A stretch of DNA of 64,000 nucleotides from Paractinoplanes maris (lineage in GTDB: Bacteria; Actinomycetota; Actinomycetes; Mycobacteriales; Micromonosporaceae): assembly GCF_023544465.1 (NCBI RefSeq), contig NZ_JALPVL010000020.1:61274-125273 (forward strand), written 5' to 3'. How positions within the stretch are numbered: position 1 is the stretch's first letter; the number at the start of each line of letters is the position of its first letter. Positions 33,444 to 41,086 of the stretch are shown here, piece by piece. The notes under the pieces are model-generated. The model worked only from the letters and a program-made list of their open reading frames with translations. It had not been told where the DNA came from and did not search any database. The position numbers were made by a program, and so were the translations under genes.

Positions 33444-34196
33444 ATGCTGAAGACTGTGATCGACCGGAATCTGGACAGCGGGGTCACGACCGTACGCCTC
33501 GACGGCGCACTGTCGCCCGGCACTGTTCCCGAGGTCGGCACGGCGATCGCCAAGGCCGCCGCCGAGTGCCCGCCGGCCGTGATCGTGGACCTGGCCGGGC
33601 TCGGCCACGACGACGACGCGGTGCTGAGCGTGTTCGCGACCATCACGCACGACGCCCAGCTGCACTGGGGTGTGCCCGTGCTGCTGTGTGCGGCTGCTCC
33701 CGGCGTACGGGAAGGCCTGGAAACTTTCCGCACCTATGTGGCGCTGTACGAGGACCGGTCGCACGCGATGATCGCCGTGCACGCGAACGTGCCCCGCTGG
33801 GTGCGCCGGCACCTGCTGCCCGACCCGGGCAGTGCCGCCATCGCCCGCACCGTGACCGGCGAGGCCTGCCTGACCTGGGGCGCGGGGGAGCTGTACGGCC
33901 CGGCCCGGCTGGTCGCCAACGAGCTGGTGGCCAACGCGATCGTGCACGCGAGGTCCGAGTTCGACCTGACCGTGGTGCACACCGGCCGCTACCTGCGCAT
34001 CGCCGTCCAGGACGGCAGTACCGACATGCCTCGATGCCCCGAGCGGCCGGCCGTGAGCAGCACGGTCATGCGCCCGGGGTCGGGCCGCGGCCTGCGGATC
34101 GTGGCCGCGACGGCCACGCACTGGGGTGCCACCCCGCTGCTCGCCGGCAAGATCGTGTGGGCGCTGATCCGCTCGGGCGATGCGGTGCGCGACTGA
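33444..34196 (+). CDS. STAS-like domain fused to RsbW-type HATPase (anti-sigma/serine kinase-like)
   Basis: 250 residues from ATG 33444 with AGGG upstream; a start at 33381 is possible. The first 100 residues (VTTVRLDGALSPGTVPEVGTAIAKAAAECPPAVIVDLAGLGHDDDAVL) look like a STAS anti-sigma-antagonist fold. The C-terminal part has GPARLVANELVANAIVHARSEFDLTVVHTGRYLRIAVQDGS and GRGLRIVAATATHWG, the N, G1 and G2 boxes of RsbW/SpoIIAB-type kinases. Fusion of antagonist-like and kinase-like domains is common in streptomycete-type stress regulators. No sigma factor is adjacent. Confidence 0.82.
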   Translation: MLKTVIDRNLDSGVTTVRLDGALSPGTVPEVGTAIAKAAAECPPAVIVDLAGLGHDDDAVLSVFATITHDAQLHWGVPVLLCAAAPGVREGLETFRTYVALYEDRSHAMIAVHANVPRWVRRHLLPDPGSAAIARTVTGEACLTWGAGELYGPARLVANELVANAIVHARSEFDLTVVHTGRYLRIAVQDGSTDMPRCPERPAVSSTVMRPGSGRGLRIVAATATHWGATPLLAGKIVWALIRSGDAVRD

Positions 34197-34200
34197 CAGT

Positions 34201-34232
34201 TTGCACTAAGTGCAACGGTGCATTTAGTGTAA
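34201..34232. promoter_or_regulatory. Tandem TetR operators upstream of tetR-MMPL
   Basis: TTGCACTAAGTGCAA (34201-34215) is a perfect 15-bp palindrome. GTGCATTTAGTGTAA (34218-34232) is a second copy with four mismatches, about 17 bp downstream. Both lie between the preceding stop (34196) and the regulator start (34241). TTGCAC...GTGCAA-type palindromes are common TetR operators. Confidence 0.75.
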
Positions 34233-34240
34233 CTACTGTG

Positions 34241-34894
34241 GTGATCAACATTGATCAGCCCGATCGGCGGGCGGCGCTCAAGGCCCGGCACCGGCGGGCG
34301 ATCCTCGACGCGGCCCGGGCGCTCATCGACGAGGGCGGCCCGGCGCGGTTCAGCGTCGATCAGCTCGCCGCCCGGGCCGACGTCTCCCGGCGCACGATCT
34401 TCAACCACTTCGCCTCGATCGACGACGTGGTCACCACGGCCTGCACCGAGATGCTGGGCGCGGTCATCGACAACTTCCGCGAGCTGGTGTCGGCCACACC
34501 GATCGGGCCGGGCGACCGCACCTCGATGTTCGAGGCCGTGTCGGCGGCGCTGCGGGCGACCGACGTGCCCAGCACCATCGCGTTCCTCTGGCAGGCCCTG
34601 GGCGGCTTCAGCGCCGACGACCCGCGGCCCCAGCAGATCTTTCAGGCCACGTTCTCCCGGACGACGGCCGACCTCGCCCGCGAGCTGGCCGAGCGCAACG
34701 CCGATCGTGACCCCCTCGAGGCCGAACTGCTGGTCAGCTCGCTCATGCACGGCACCGAAGTGATCGCCCAGCACTGGCTGGCGGCCACCGGCGCCGCCAC
34801 CGACGGCCCGGCCCGCGCCCTGTGGGACGAGCTGCTCGACCGGCTCATCGAAACCATCCGATCCGGCTACCGGAAAGAACGGAACCATGGCTGA
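34241..34894 (+). CDS. TetR-family regulator of the adjacent MMPL transporter
   Basis: 217 residues from GTG 34241 (GTG 34238 also possible). The HTH is KARHRRAILDAARALIDEGGPARFSVDQLAARADVSRRTIFNHFASIDDVVTTA. The helical ligand-binding core follows. Its 3' end overlaps the MMPL gene by 8 bp, so the two are translationally coupled. Two operator-like palindromes sit in the 44-bp leader. Repression of its own operon, relieved by the exporter's substrate, is the expected circuit. Confidence 0.92.
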   Translation: MINIDQPDRRAALKARHRRAILDAARALIDEGGPARFSVDQLAARADVSRRTIFNHFASIDDVVTTACTEMLGAVIDNFRELVSATPIGPGDRTSMFEAVSAALRATDVPSTIAFLWQALGGFSADDPRPQQIFQATFSRTTADLARELAERNADRDPLEAELLVSSLMHGTEVIAQHWLAATGAATDGPARALWDELLDRLIETIRSGYRKERNHG

Positions 34895-37298
34895 GCTGCT
34901 CTACCGCCTGGGCCGCGCCTGCGCCCGGCGGGCCTGGACCGTGGTCATCGCCTGGATCGTGGTGCTGGGGCTGTCCGTCGGCGCCTACTTCGCGTTCGGT
35001 GCTGCCCTGTCGTCGCAGGTGACCATCCCCGGCACCGCCACCGCGAAGGTCACCGACCAGCTGGCCGGGAAGTTCCCGAGCGCCAGCGGCGGCACCGGCT
35101 CGCTGGTCTTCCACACCAGCGGCGGGTCGGCCTTCACGGCCGGGCAGCGGACGGCGATCGGCCGCCTGCTCGAGACAACCAAGCAGCTCGACGGCGTGGC
35201 CGCCACCAATGACCCGTTCGCGACCCAGCAGCAGCTCACCGAGCAGACCGCGAAGCTGGAAGCCGGCCGGCGGCAGCTGGCCTCCGGCCGGACGCAGATC
35301 GAGCAGGCGCAGCAGCAGCTCGCCACCCAGCCGGCCGCCCAGCGCGCGGCCCAGCAGCAGGCGCTCGACACCAGGAAGGCCGAGCTGGACGCGCAGAGCA
35401 CCCAGCTCGACCTGTCGGCACAGCTGCTGGCGATGTCGTCCGAGATCCGTACGGTGTCGCGCGACAACACCACCGCCATCGCACCCGTCGTCTTCACCGC
35501 GGCGCAGCTCGACGTCACCCCCGAGACCAAGCAAGGCGTCGTCGACCACGTCAGCGCGGGTGTGCCCGCCGGCGTCGAGGTCGACTTCTCCAACGAGATC
35601 ACCCAGAGCGTCCCCGAGATCCTGGGCGTGGGCGAGGTCGTCGGCGTGATCATCGCCGGGATCACGCTGATGGTCATGCTCGGCACCCTCATCGCGGCCG
35701 CGCTGCCCATCGTCAGCGCGCTGGCCGGCGTCGGCATCGGCGTCACCGCGTCGCTGGCGCTGTCCGGCGTCGTCGACATGCTCTCGATCACGCCGGTGCT
35801 GGGCGTGATGCTCGGGCTCGCGGTCGGCATCGACTACTGCCTGTTCATCCTCAACCGGCACCGCCGCCAGTTGCTCGACGGTGTGCAGCTGCACGAGTCG
35901 ATCGGCCTGGCCAACGGCACCTCCGGCAACGCGGTCGTCTTCGCCGGATCGACCGTGCTGGTCGCGCTGCTGGCCCTGAACGTCACCGGCATCGGGTTCC
36001 TCGGCCTGATGGGCACGGTCGGGGCGATCTGCGTCGCCGTGGCGGTGATCATCGCGATCACCCTGACGCCGGCGCTGCTGTCGCTGCTCGGCCCGCGGAT
36101 CCTCAGCCGCCGGGCGCGGGCAGCCCTCGGGCACACGCGGCACGCCCAGTCCTCGGCCCAGCCCATGGGCACGGGGCGCGCGATCATCACCGTGATCGCC
36201 GGACTGGCCGCGCTGGTGATCATCGCCATCCCGGCCCTGTCGATGCGGCTGGGGCTGCCCGACGGCTCGTCCGAGGCCGAGGACTCGACCCAGTACCAGG
36301 CGTACACGCTGATCGAGGAGAAGTTCGGTGCGGGCGTCAACGGGCCGCTGCTCGTCGTGGCCGGCCTGCCCGCCCCGATCACCGAGGACCGGCTGATCGC
36401 CGAGCAGGTCCGGATCGGCGGCGCGCTGCTGAAGCAGAACGACGTCACCGCCGTCGCGCCGATCGGGCAGTCGTCGGACGGGACGCTGCTGGCCTTCCAG
36501 GTCGTCCCGGCCCAGGGCCCGTCCAGTTCGTCGACGGAACAACTCGTCCGGGATCTGCGGGCGCTGTCCCCGCTCGGCGGCGACGGCGACGTGACGCTGG
36601 GCGTGGCCGGCAGCGCCAGCGGCAACATCGACATCTCGGAGCAGTTGTCGGACGCGTTGCCCGGTTATCTCGGGCTGGTCGTCGGGCTCTCGCTGATCAT
36701 CATGATCTTCGTCTTCCGGTCGATCCTGGTGCCGGTCACCGCGACGCTCGGCTTCATCCTGTCGCTGTTCGCCACGTTCGGCGGGCTGACCGCGATCTTC
36801 CAGTGGGGCTGGCTGGGCGCGGTCTTCGGCGTGCACGACCCCGGCCCGGTGCTCAGCTTCCTGCCGACCATCCTGATCGGCATCCTGTTCGGGCTGGCCA
36901 TGGACTACCAGCTCTTCCTGGTGTCGGGCATGCGCGAGGCGTACGCCCACGGCGCCTCGCCCCGGGTAGCCGTCCGCCAGGGCGTCCGCGCGGGCCGCAC
37001 GGTGGTCATCGCCGCGGCCATCATCATGATCTCGGTGTTCGGCGGCTTCATCTTCTCCAATTCCGCGATCATCCGATCGCTCGGCTTCGGCCTGGCGTTC
37101 GGCGTGCTGGCCGACGCCTTCCTCGTCCGCATGCTGCTGATCCCCGCGGTGATGCACCTGCTCGGCCGCTCGGCCTGGTGGATCCCCGGCTGGCTCGACC
37201 GCATCCTGCCCGACGTCGATGTCGAGGGCGCCGCCCTGGAACGCAACCACCCACCCGCACCCGCACCGCCGGCCGATCCAGCCGCCACGTCCCGCTGA
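34887..37298 (+). CDS. MMPL-family RND transporter
   Basis: 803 residues from ATG 34887. It has about 12 transmembrane helices in two halves: one N-terminal helix (AWTVVIAWIVVLGLSVGAYFAF), a large exported loop, then five helices, and the same again. The first loop holds a Gln-rich coiled coil (about 112-190; QQLTEQTAKLEAGRRQLA). The proton-relay region of each half is GLAVGIDYCLFILNRHRRQL and FGLAMDYQLFLVSGMREAY (GxxxDY). MMPL proteins export lipids, siderophores or drugs. TetR-MMPL pairs are typical. The C-terminus is Pro-rich. Confidence 0.93.
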   Translation: MAELLYRLGRACARRAWTVVIAWIVVLGLSVGAYFAFGAALSSQVTIPGTATAKVTDQLAGKFPSASGGTGSLVFHTSGGSAFTAGQRTAIGRLLETTKQLDGVAATNDPFATQQQLTEQTAKLEAGRRQLASGRTQIEQAQQQLATQPAAQRAAQQQALDTRKAELDAQSTQLDLSAQLLAMSSEIRTVSRDNTTAIAPVVFTAAQLDVTPETKQGVVDHVSAGVPAGVEVDFSNEITQSVPEILGVGEVVGVIIAGITLMVMLGTLIAAALPIVSALAGVGIGVTASLALSGVVDMLSITPVLGVMLGLAVGIDYCLFILNRHRRQLLDGVQLHESIGLANGTSGNAVVFAGSTVLVALLALNVTGIGFLGLMGTVGAICVAVAVIIAITLTPALLSLLGPRILSRRARAALGHTRHAQSSAQPMGTGRAIITVIAGLAALVIIAIPALSMRLGLPDGSSEAEDSTQYQAYTLIEEKFGAGVNGPLLVVAGLPAPITEDRLIAEQVRIGGALLKQNDVTAVAPIGQSSDGTLLAFQVVPAQGPSSSSTEQLVRDLRALSPLGGDGDVTLGVAGSASGNIDISEQLSDALPGYLGLVVGLSLIIMIFVFRSILVPVTATLGFILSLFATFGGLTAIFQWGWLGAVFGVHDPGPVLSFLPTILIGILFGLAMDYQLFLVSGMREAYAHGASPRVAVRQGVRAGRTVVIAAAIIMISVFGGFIFSNSAIIRSLGFGLAFGVLADAFLVRMLLIPAVMHLLGRSAWWIPGWLDRILPDVDVEGAALERNHPPAPAPPADPAATSR

Positions 37299-37300
37299 CC

Positions 37301-37400
37301 CGCCATCCCTAATCCCTTCCCTCCCGGCCATCCCTGACCCCCTCCCTCCCGGCCATCCCTGACCCCCTCCCTCCCGGCCATCCCTAACCCCCTCCCTCCC
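37301..37400 (-). repeat. Four tandem 25-bp units, G-quadruplex-capable on the minus strand
   Basis: The units are 37301-37325, 37326-37350, 37351-37375 and 37376-37400. Units 2 and 3 are identical, unit 4 differs at one base, and unit 1 at four. Each minus-strand unit reads GGGAGGGAGGGGGTCAGGG or GGGAGGGAGGGGGTTAGGG plus ATGGCC (unit 1 is a slightly diverged version). The array starts 2 bp after the MMPL stop and is followed by GGGGCAGG and two DnaA-box-like sites. A single copy lies at 5194-5218. Confidence 0.95.
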
Positions 37401-37444
37401 GGGGCAGGCGAACCTTATGACTTGTTCCAGGAGCGGGGTGGGCG

Positions 37445-37486
37445 TTGTCCACAGGCCCCGCACGTCACCTTTTCGCTGTCCACAGG
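37445..37486 (+). promoter_or_regulatory. Pair of DnaA-box-like sites upstream of the DUF5996 gene
   Basis: TTGTCCACA at 37445-37453 and CTGTCCACAGG at 37476-37486 lie between the 25-bp repeats and the ATG at 37525. The second site plus TC is identical over 13 bp to that before the ABC ATPase gene, and the distance from GGGGCAGG to the first site is 36 nt here and 37 nt there. Function is not known. Confidence 0.55.
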
Positions 37487-37524
37487 TCTGCCCGCTCGGC
37501 GCCCGGGCCTGGCAGTCTTGAGCG

Positions 37525-38427
37525 ATGGACAACGCGATCACCCATCCGTGGCCCCGGCTGCGTGTGGCCGACTGGGCCGACACGCGCGACACCTTGCACA
37601 TGTGGACGCAGATCGTCGGCAAGGTGCGCATGGCGTATGCGCCGGCGGTCAACCACTGGTGGCACGTCACGCTCTATCCCACCGCGCGCGGTCTGAGCAC
37701 TTCCGCTGTGCCGCACGGCGGCGGTGTGTTCGACATCGAGTTCGACTTCCTCGAGCACCAGCTGCACCTGCGCACCAGCGACGGCGGCTCCCGCGACATC
37801 ACCCTCGAACCCAAATCCGTGGCCACCTTCTACGCCGAGACGTTGGAGGCGCTGGCCGCACTCGGTCTCGAGCCGGCGATCCACCCGGTGCCCAACGAGG
37901 TCGAGTCCGCGATCCCGTTCGCCGACGACCACGAGCACAAGACGTACGACGGCCAGGCGGCACAACAGTTCTGGCGTCAGCTGTTGCAGGCTGAGCGGGT
38001 GCTGGGCCGGTTCCGCTCCGAGTTCGTCGGCAAGGCCAGCCCGGTCCACTTCTTCTGGGGCGCGATGGATCTGGCCTACACCCGGTTCTCCGGCCGGATC
38101 GCCCCGCCGCACCCGGGCGGCGCGCCCAACTGCCCGCCCTGGGTGATGCGGGAGGGCTATTCGCACGAGCTCGCCAGCTTCGGATTCTGGCCCGGGGGCG
38201 GGGCGGAGGGCGCCTTCTACGCGTACGCCTACCCGGAGCCGCCCGGTTATGCCGAGCGCACGTCCGCGTTCTACGACAAAGCGCTGCAGGAGTGTGTGCT
38301 GCCTTACGAGACAGTCGCCGACGCCGCTGACCCCGATGCGGTCCTCACCGAGTTCCTGCGCTCGACCTACCGGGCCGCCGCCGACCTGGCCGACTGGGAC
38401 CGCCCGGCCCTGGAGGTGGTGGATTAG
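37525..38427 (+). CDS. DUF5996-family protein
   Basis: 300 residues from ATG 37525. Characteristic stretches are WPRLRVADWADTRDTLHMWTQIVGKVRMAYAPAVNHWWHVTLYPTARGLST, EFDFLEHQLHLRTSDG, HKTYDGQAAQQFWRQLLQAERVLGRFRSEFVGKASPVHFFWGAMDLAYTRFSGR and HELASFGFWPGG. I recognise this as DUF5996, a widespread cytoplasmic family without known activity. There is no signal peptide. It is preceded by the composite repeat/DnaA-box module and overlaps the methyltransferase remnant at its 3' end. Confidence 0.85.
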   Translation: MDNAITHPWPRLRVADWADTRDTLHMWTQIVGKVRMAYAPAVNHWWHVTLYPTARGLSTSAVPHGGGVFDIEFDFLEHQLHLRTSDGGSRDITLEPKSVATFYAETLEALAALGLEPAIHPVPNEVESAIPFADDHEHKTYDGQAAQQFWRQLLQAERVLGRFRSEFVGKASPVHFFWGAMDLAYTRFSGRIAPPHPGGAPNCPPWVMREGYSHELASFGFWPGGGAEGAFYAYAYPEPPGYAERTSAFYDKALQECVLPYETVADAADPDAVLTEFLRSTYRAAADLADWDRPALEVVD

Positions 38428-38680
38428 CGCTTACGGGCGACGCCGGCGTACATCGACACCTCGTCGGCCGGAGGGCGTGGCGAGGCCTCGGTCTCGTCGC
38501 GCCACTCGGGGAGCGGGACGACGCCCGGCGTGACCGGTTCGAGGCGGTCGAAAAAGGCGGCGACCTCGGACCGTGAGCGCGGACGGCCCATCCGTGCCGG
38601 CCCGAGGTGATGGCGGCGGCCACGTCGGGGGCGAGGATGTAGTCGTAGCGGCGCGCCGGATGAGGCACGAAGCCGCTCAT
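38424..38680 (-). pseudogene. DUF574-family methyltransferase remnant with internal deletion and frameshift
   Basis: An ATG at 38680 opens SGFVPHPARRYDYILAPDVAAA, the family N-terminus (compare HPARRYNYWLGG at 26585-27400). After a short scrambled stretch, a different frame reads SEVAAFFDRLEPVTPGVVPLPEWRDE and ends VSMYAGVARKR at the stop 38424-38426, the family C-terminus. About 180 residues, including the whole SAM-binding domain, are missing. It is inactive. This shows ongoing gain and loss of this family in the window. Confidence 0.85.
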
Positions 38681-38741
38681 TCCGGGAGTCCAGGGAGCAA
38701 CCCTCCCCGCTGAACAGCCCCGCAAGGTCAGCCGTCGGAGC

Positions 38742-40961
38742 TCAGTCGGTCGGCGTGCTGGGCCGGCTGCCGGGCTTCGGGTCGTCGGGGAGCCGGAGCT
38801 CGGTGGTCGGCAGCTCCCAGATGGTGCGCGGGTCGTTGAGCGGTTTGCCGTGCCACATGCGGACGTCGATGGTCGGCCGGTGCAGGTCGCCGCGTACCAC
38901 TCGGGCCACCTTGCCGGTCGAGAGGGTGAACTCCGGCAGGCTCAGGTTCCTCAGGTAGTCGCCCGGGCCGGGCCGGGCGGGCAGCAGGGCGTCGGCCAGC
39001 AGCACCGCGTCCCAGGCCGGGATCAGATAGGTGCCGAGGTCGTTCGCGTCGCAGGGCTGGCTGGTCAGCTTGGCCGCGGCGTCGAGCGGGCACGCGTTGG
39101 GCAGCTGCCCGTCGGAGATGTTGTCCGCGCGGTCGGCGCAGGCGAACGGTCCCTTGAGCTCGACGAGGTCGCCGAACTTCTCGATCTGCCGGGTCAGAGT
39201 CCCGTACGCCTGCTCGGTGAGATCGGCGCAGCCGGGGCCGCCGACGTTGTAGTTGACCGCCCAGTCCGCGTTGCTGACCGCCCTCAGCTGGTAGTTCGCC
39301 ATGAAGCGGCTCACCGACACGTCGGCGATCACCAGCCGGGGCCGGGAGTGTCCGCAGACGTCGTTGATCCGCTGCACGAACTCCGAGAAGCGGGTCCACC
39401 GGTCGGCGAAATACACCACCGCCGGCGGCTTGCCCCGGTCGGACTCACAGATGGAGTCGTCGATCCGGTCCAGCGCGGGCACGTGCCGGGCGGTCGAGCC
39501 AGGCTTGGCCTTGACCGCCGCCAGCAGGTCGTTGACCAGTGACGTCGTGTACTGGTCGGTCGGGTTGGGCTGCTGGTAGATGTCCAGCCGGTAGCCGTCC
39601 GGATAGGCGTGGGCCAGCCGTTTCGCCGCGTCCGCCGCGTAGTCCATGTTCCACGGCGCGAGCTGCAGATAGCCGGGCTTGTCGACGAACTTCTCGCCCG
39701 GTGCGCCCAGGTCGGCCAGCAGGTTGGGGGCGATGACCGGGATGCCGGCCCCGAGCAGGCGGTTGATCGCGCGCTGGGTGACGTCGCGGCTGTCGCCACC
39801 GCCGATCACGACCACCCGGTCGCCCAGCGCGGGCCGGCGCTTGACGATCATCGAGGCGACGTCGTCGGCGTGCGCCACGTCCTGCCCGGCGTCGGCGACC
39901 ACCACGTGCACCCGGTGCTTCGTGGTCGCGCCGATGTGCGACTGGGCGTACAGGAAGGCGCGCAGCTGATCGCGCTCGGAGGGATAGTCGCGGCCGTCGG
40001 CGCACTTCGCCGGGTCGCCCTTCAGCGGCTCGCAGGAGAGCGCGCCCAGCCACACGACGGTCAGGTCGCCCGGCTTCAGCGGCTCGTTGGTGTCGAGGAT
40101 GCGGCGCTGCAGCTCGGTGGTGATCGGGTCCTTGCCGAAGGCCGACGCGGCGAACACACCCGCGTCGGCGCTGTCGATCAGGCCGTAGCAGCGGCCGTCC
40201 GCGGTGGCCCGCAGCGTCGTGATCCCGGTCGAGGTGGGCAGCGTGTAGCAGTTGTTGACCACGCCGGGCAGCCACTCGTCGCGGGTCCAACCGAGGAAGC
40301 TGAGGAACAGGGTCAGCACGGCCAGCACGGCGTGGTGCGCGGGTTTCAGATCCGGCCCCTTGACCACGCCGACCAGCTTGTCGGAGATCACGATGGGCAG
40401 CACGATGGCGGCGACCGAGATGCCCAGTGCCCGCGCCTCGGAACTGCCCGCGAAGATGTCGGCGATCACGACGGTGGCCAGCGCGAAGACCACGGCGATG
40501 CCGCCCAGTAAGCCGACCAGCTTGAGGTCGGCGGTGAGCAGCACGGTCACCACGGCCAGCCCGATCGCGACCACGATGGTGCCGACCCCGACGTAGCCGG
40601 TGATCGCGGCGTGCACGATCAGCACCAGCAGGGCGAGCGCGGCCACCTGCCCGGGCCGGGAGCTCACGGTCAGGAACTCGGCCAGGCGGGATCGCGGCGC
40701 CGAGAGCTCCGGTTCCGTTTCCGGCTCCGGTTCGGGCTCGGGTTCGGCCACCGGATCGGACATCAGCGTGCGCATCCGCTCGACGGTCCAGAGCACCCCC
40801 CACAGCACGGCCGTCCCGCTCAGCACGAGCGCGACCGCCTGCCAGCCGGGTGATCCGGACAGCAGGGCGCGGCCCAGAATCGCCGTGGCCAGGGCGACCG
40901 CGGCCAGCCGGAGCAGGACGTCCCCGCTCAGGAGCGAACGCAGCAACTGCCGGAACCGCAT
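38742..40961 (-). CDS. Membrane protein with extracytoplasmic type-1 periplasmic-binding-like domain
   Basis: 739 residues from ATG 40961. Two hydrophobic helices (about 17-60), an acidic Glu/Pro linker (EPEPEPEPETEPE) and four or more further helices (about 105-215) precede a large extracytoplasmic domain. It has VVWLGALSCEPLKG, HRVHVVVADAGQDVAHADDVASMIVKRRPALGDRVVVIGGGDSRDVTQRAINRLLGAGIPVIAPNLLADLG and AVVYFADRWTRFSEFVQRI, the pattern of branched-chain amino-acid-type binding proteins. No transporter genes or cytoplasmic output domain are present. It looks like a sensor or anchored binding protein. The ligand is unknown. Confidence 0.75.
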   Translation of the reverse strand: MRFRQLLRSLLSGDVLLRLAAVALATAILGRALLSGSPGWQAVALVLSGTAVLWGVLWTVERMRTLMSDPVAEPEPEPEPETEPELSAPRSRLAEFLTVSSRPGQVAALALLVLIVHAAITGYVGVGTIVVAIGLAVVTVLLTADLKLVGLLGGIAVVFALATVVIADIFAGSSEARALGISVAAIVLPIVISDKLVGVVKGPDLKPAHHAVLAVLTLFLSFLGWTRDEWLPGVVNNCYTLPTSTGITTLRATADGRCYGLIDSADAGVFAASAFGKDPITTELQRRILDTNEPLKPGDLTVVWLGALSCEPLKGDPAKCADGRDYPSERDQLRAFLYAQSHIGATTKHRVHVVVADAGQDVAHADDVASMIVKRRPALGDRVVVIGGGDSRDVTQRAINRLLGAGIPVIAPNLLADLGAPGEKFVDKPGYLQLAPWNMDYAADAAKRLAHAYPDGYRLDIYQQPNPTDQYTTSLVNDLLAAVKAKPGSTARHVPALDRIDDSICESDRGKPPAVVYFADRWTRFSEFVQRINDVCGHSRPRLVIADVSVSRFMANYQLRAVSNADWAVNYNVGGPGCADLTEQAYGTLTRQIEKFGDLVELKGPFACADRADNISDGQLPNACPLDAAAKLTSQPCDANDLGTYLIPAWDAVLLADALLPARPGPGDYLRNLSLPEFTLSTGKVARVVRGDLHRPTIDVRMWHGKPLNDPRTIWELPTTELRLPDDPKPGSRPSTPTD

Positions 40962-40971
40962 CGACACCCCT

Positions 40972-40983
40972 CTCAGTACTGAG
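40972..40983. promoter_or_regulatory. Perfect 12-bp palindrome upstream of the receptor-like gene
   Basis: CTCAGTACTGAG lies 10 bp upstream of the start at 40961 in the 125-bp divergent gap shared with the M6 protease gene. It overlaps the ribosome-binding region (GGGGTGT). No adjacent regulator gene suggests a cognate protein. Confidence 0.4.
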
Positions 40984-41086
40984 TGGACGACCCACAGTAG
41001 GTACCGGGTGCCACAGCGTGAGGTCTTGCATCGATACATAGAAAGGTATGAGATCAGCGAGACATCTCTGCAGAGGAGCACACCCC

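Noticed and set aside
37301..37400. CRISPR array
   Set aside because: The four 25-bp units are directly contiguous with no spacers, and no cas genes are present.
34845..37670. Minus-strand open frame of about 940 codons opposite the MMPL gene
   Set aside because: The composition (Asp/His/Gln/Arg/Gly repeats) is that of an antisense frame. The MMPL transporter on the plus strand explains the DNA.
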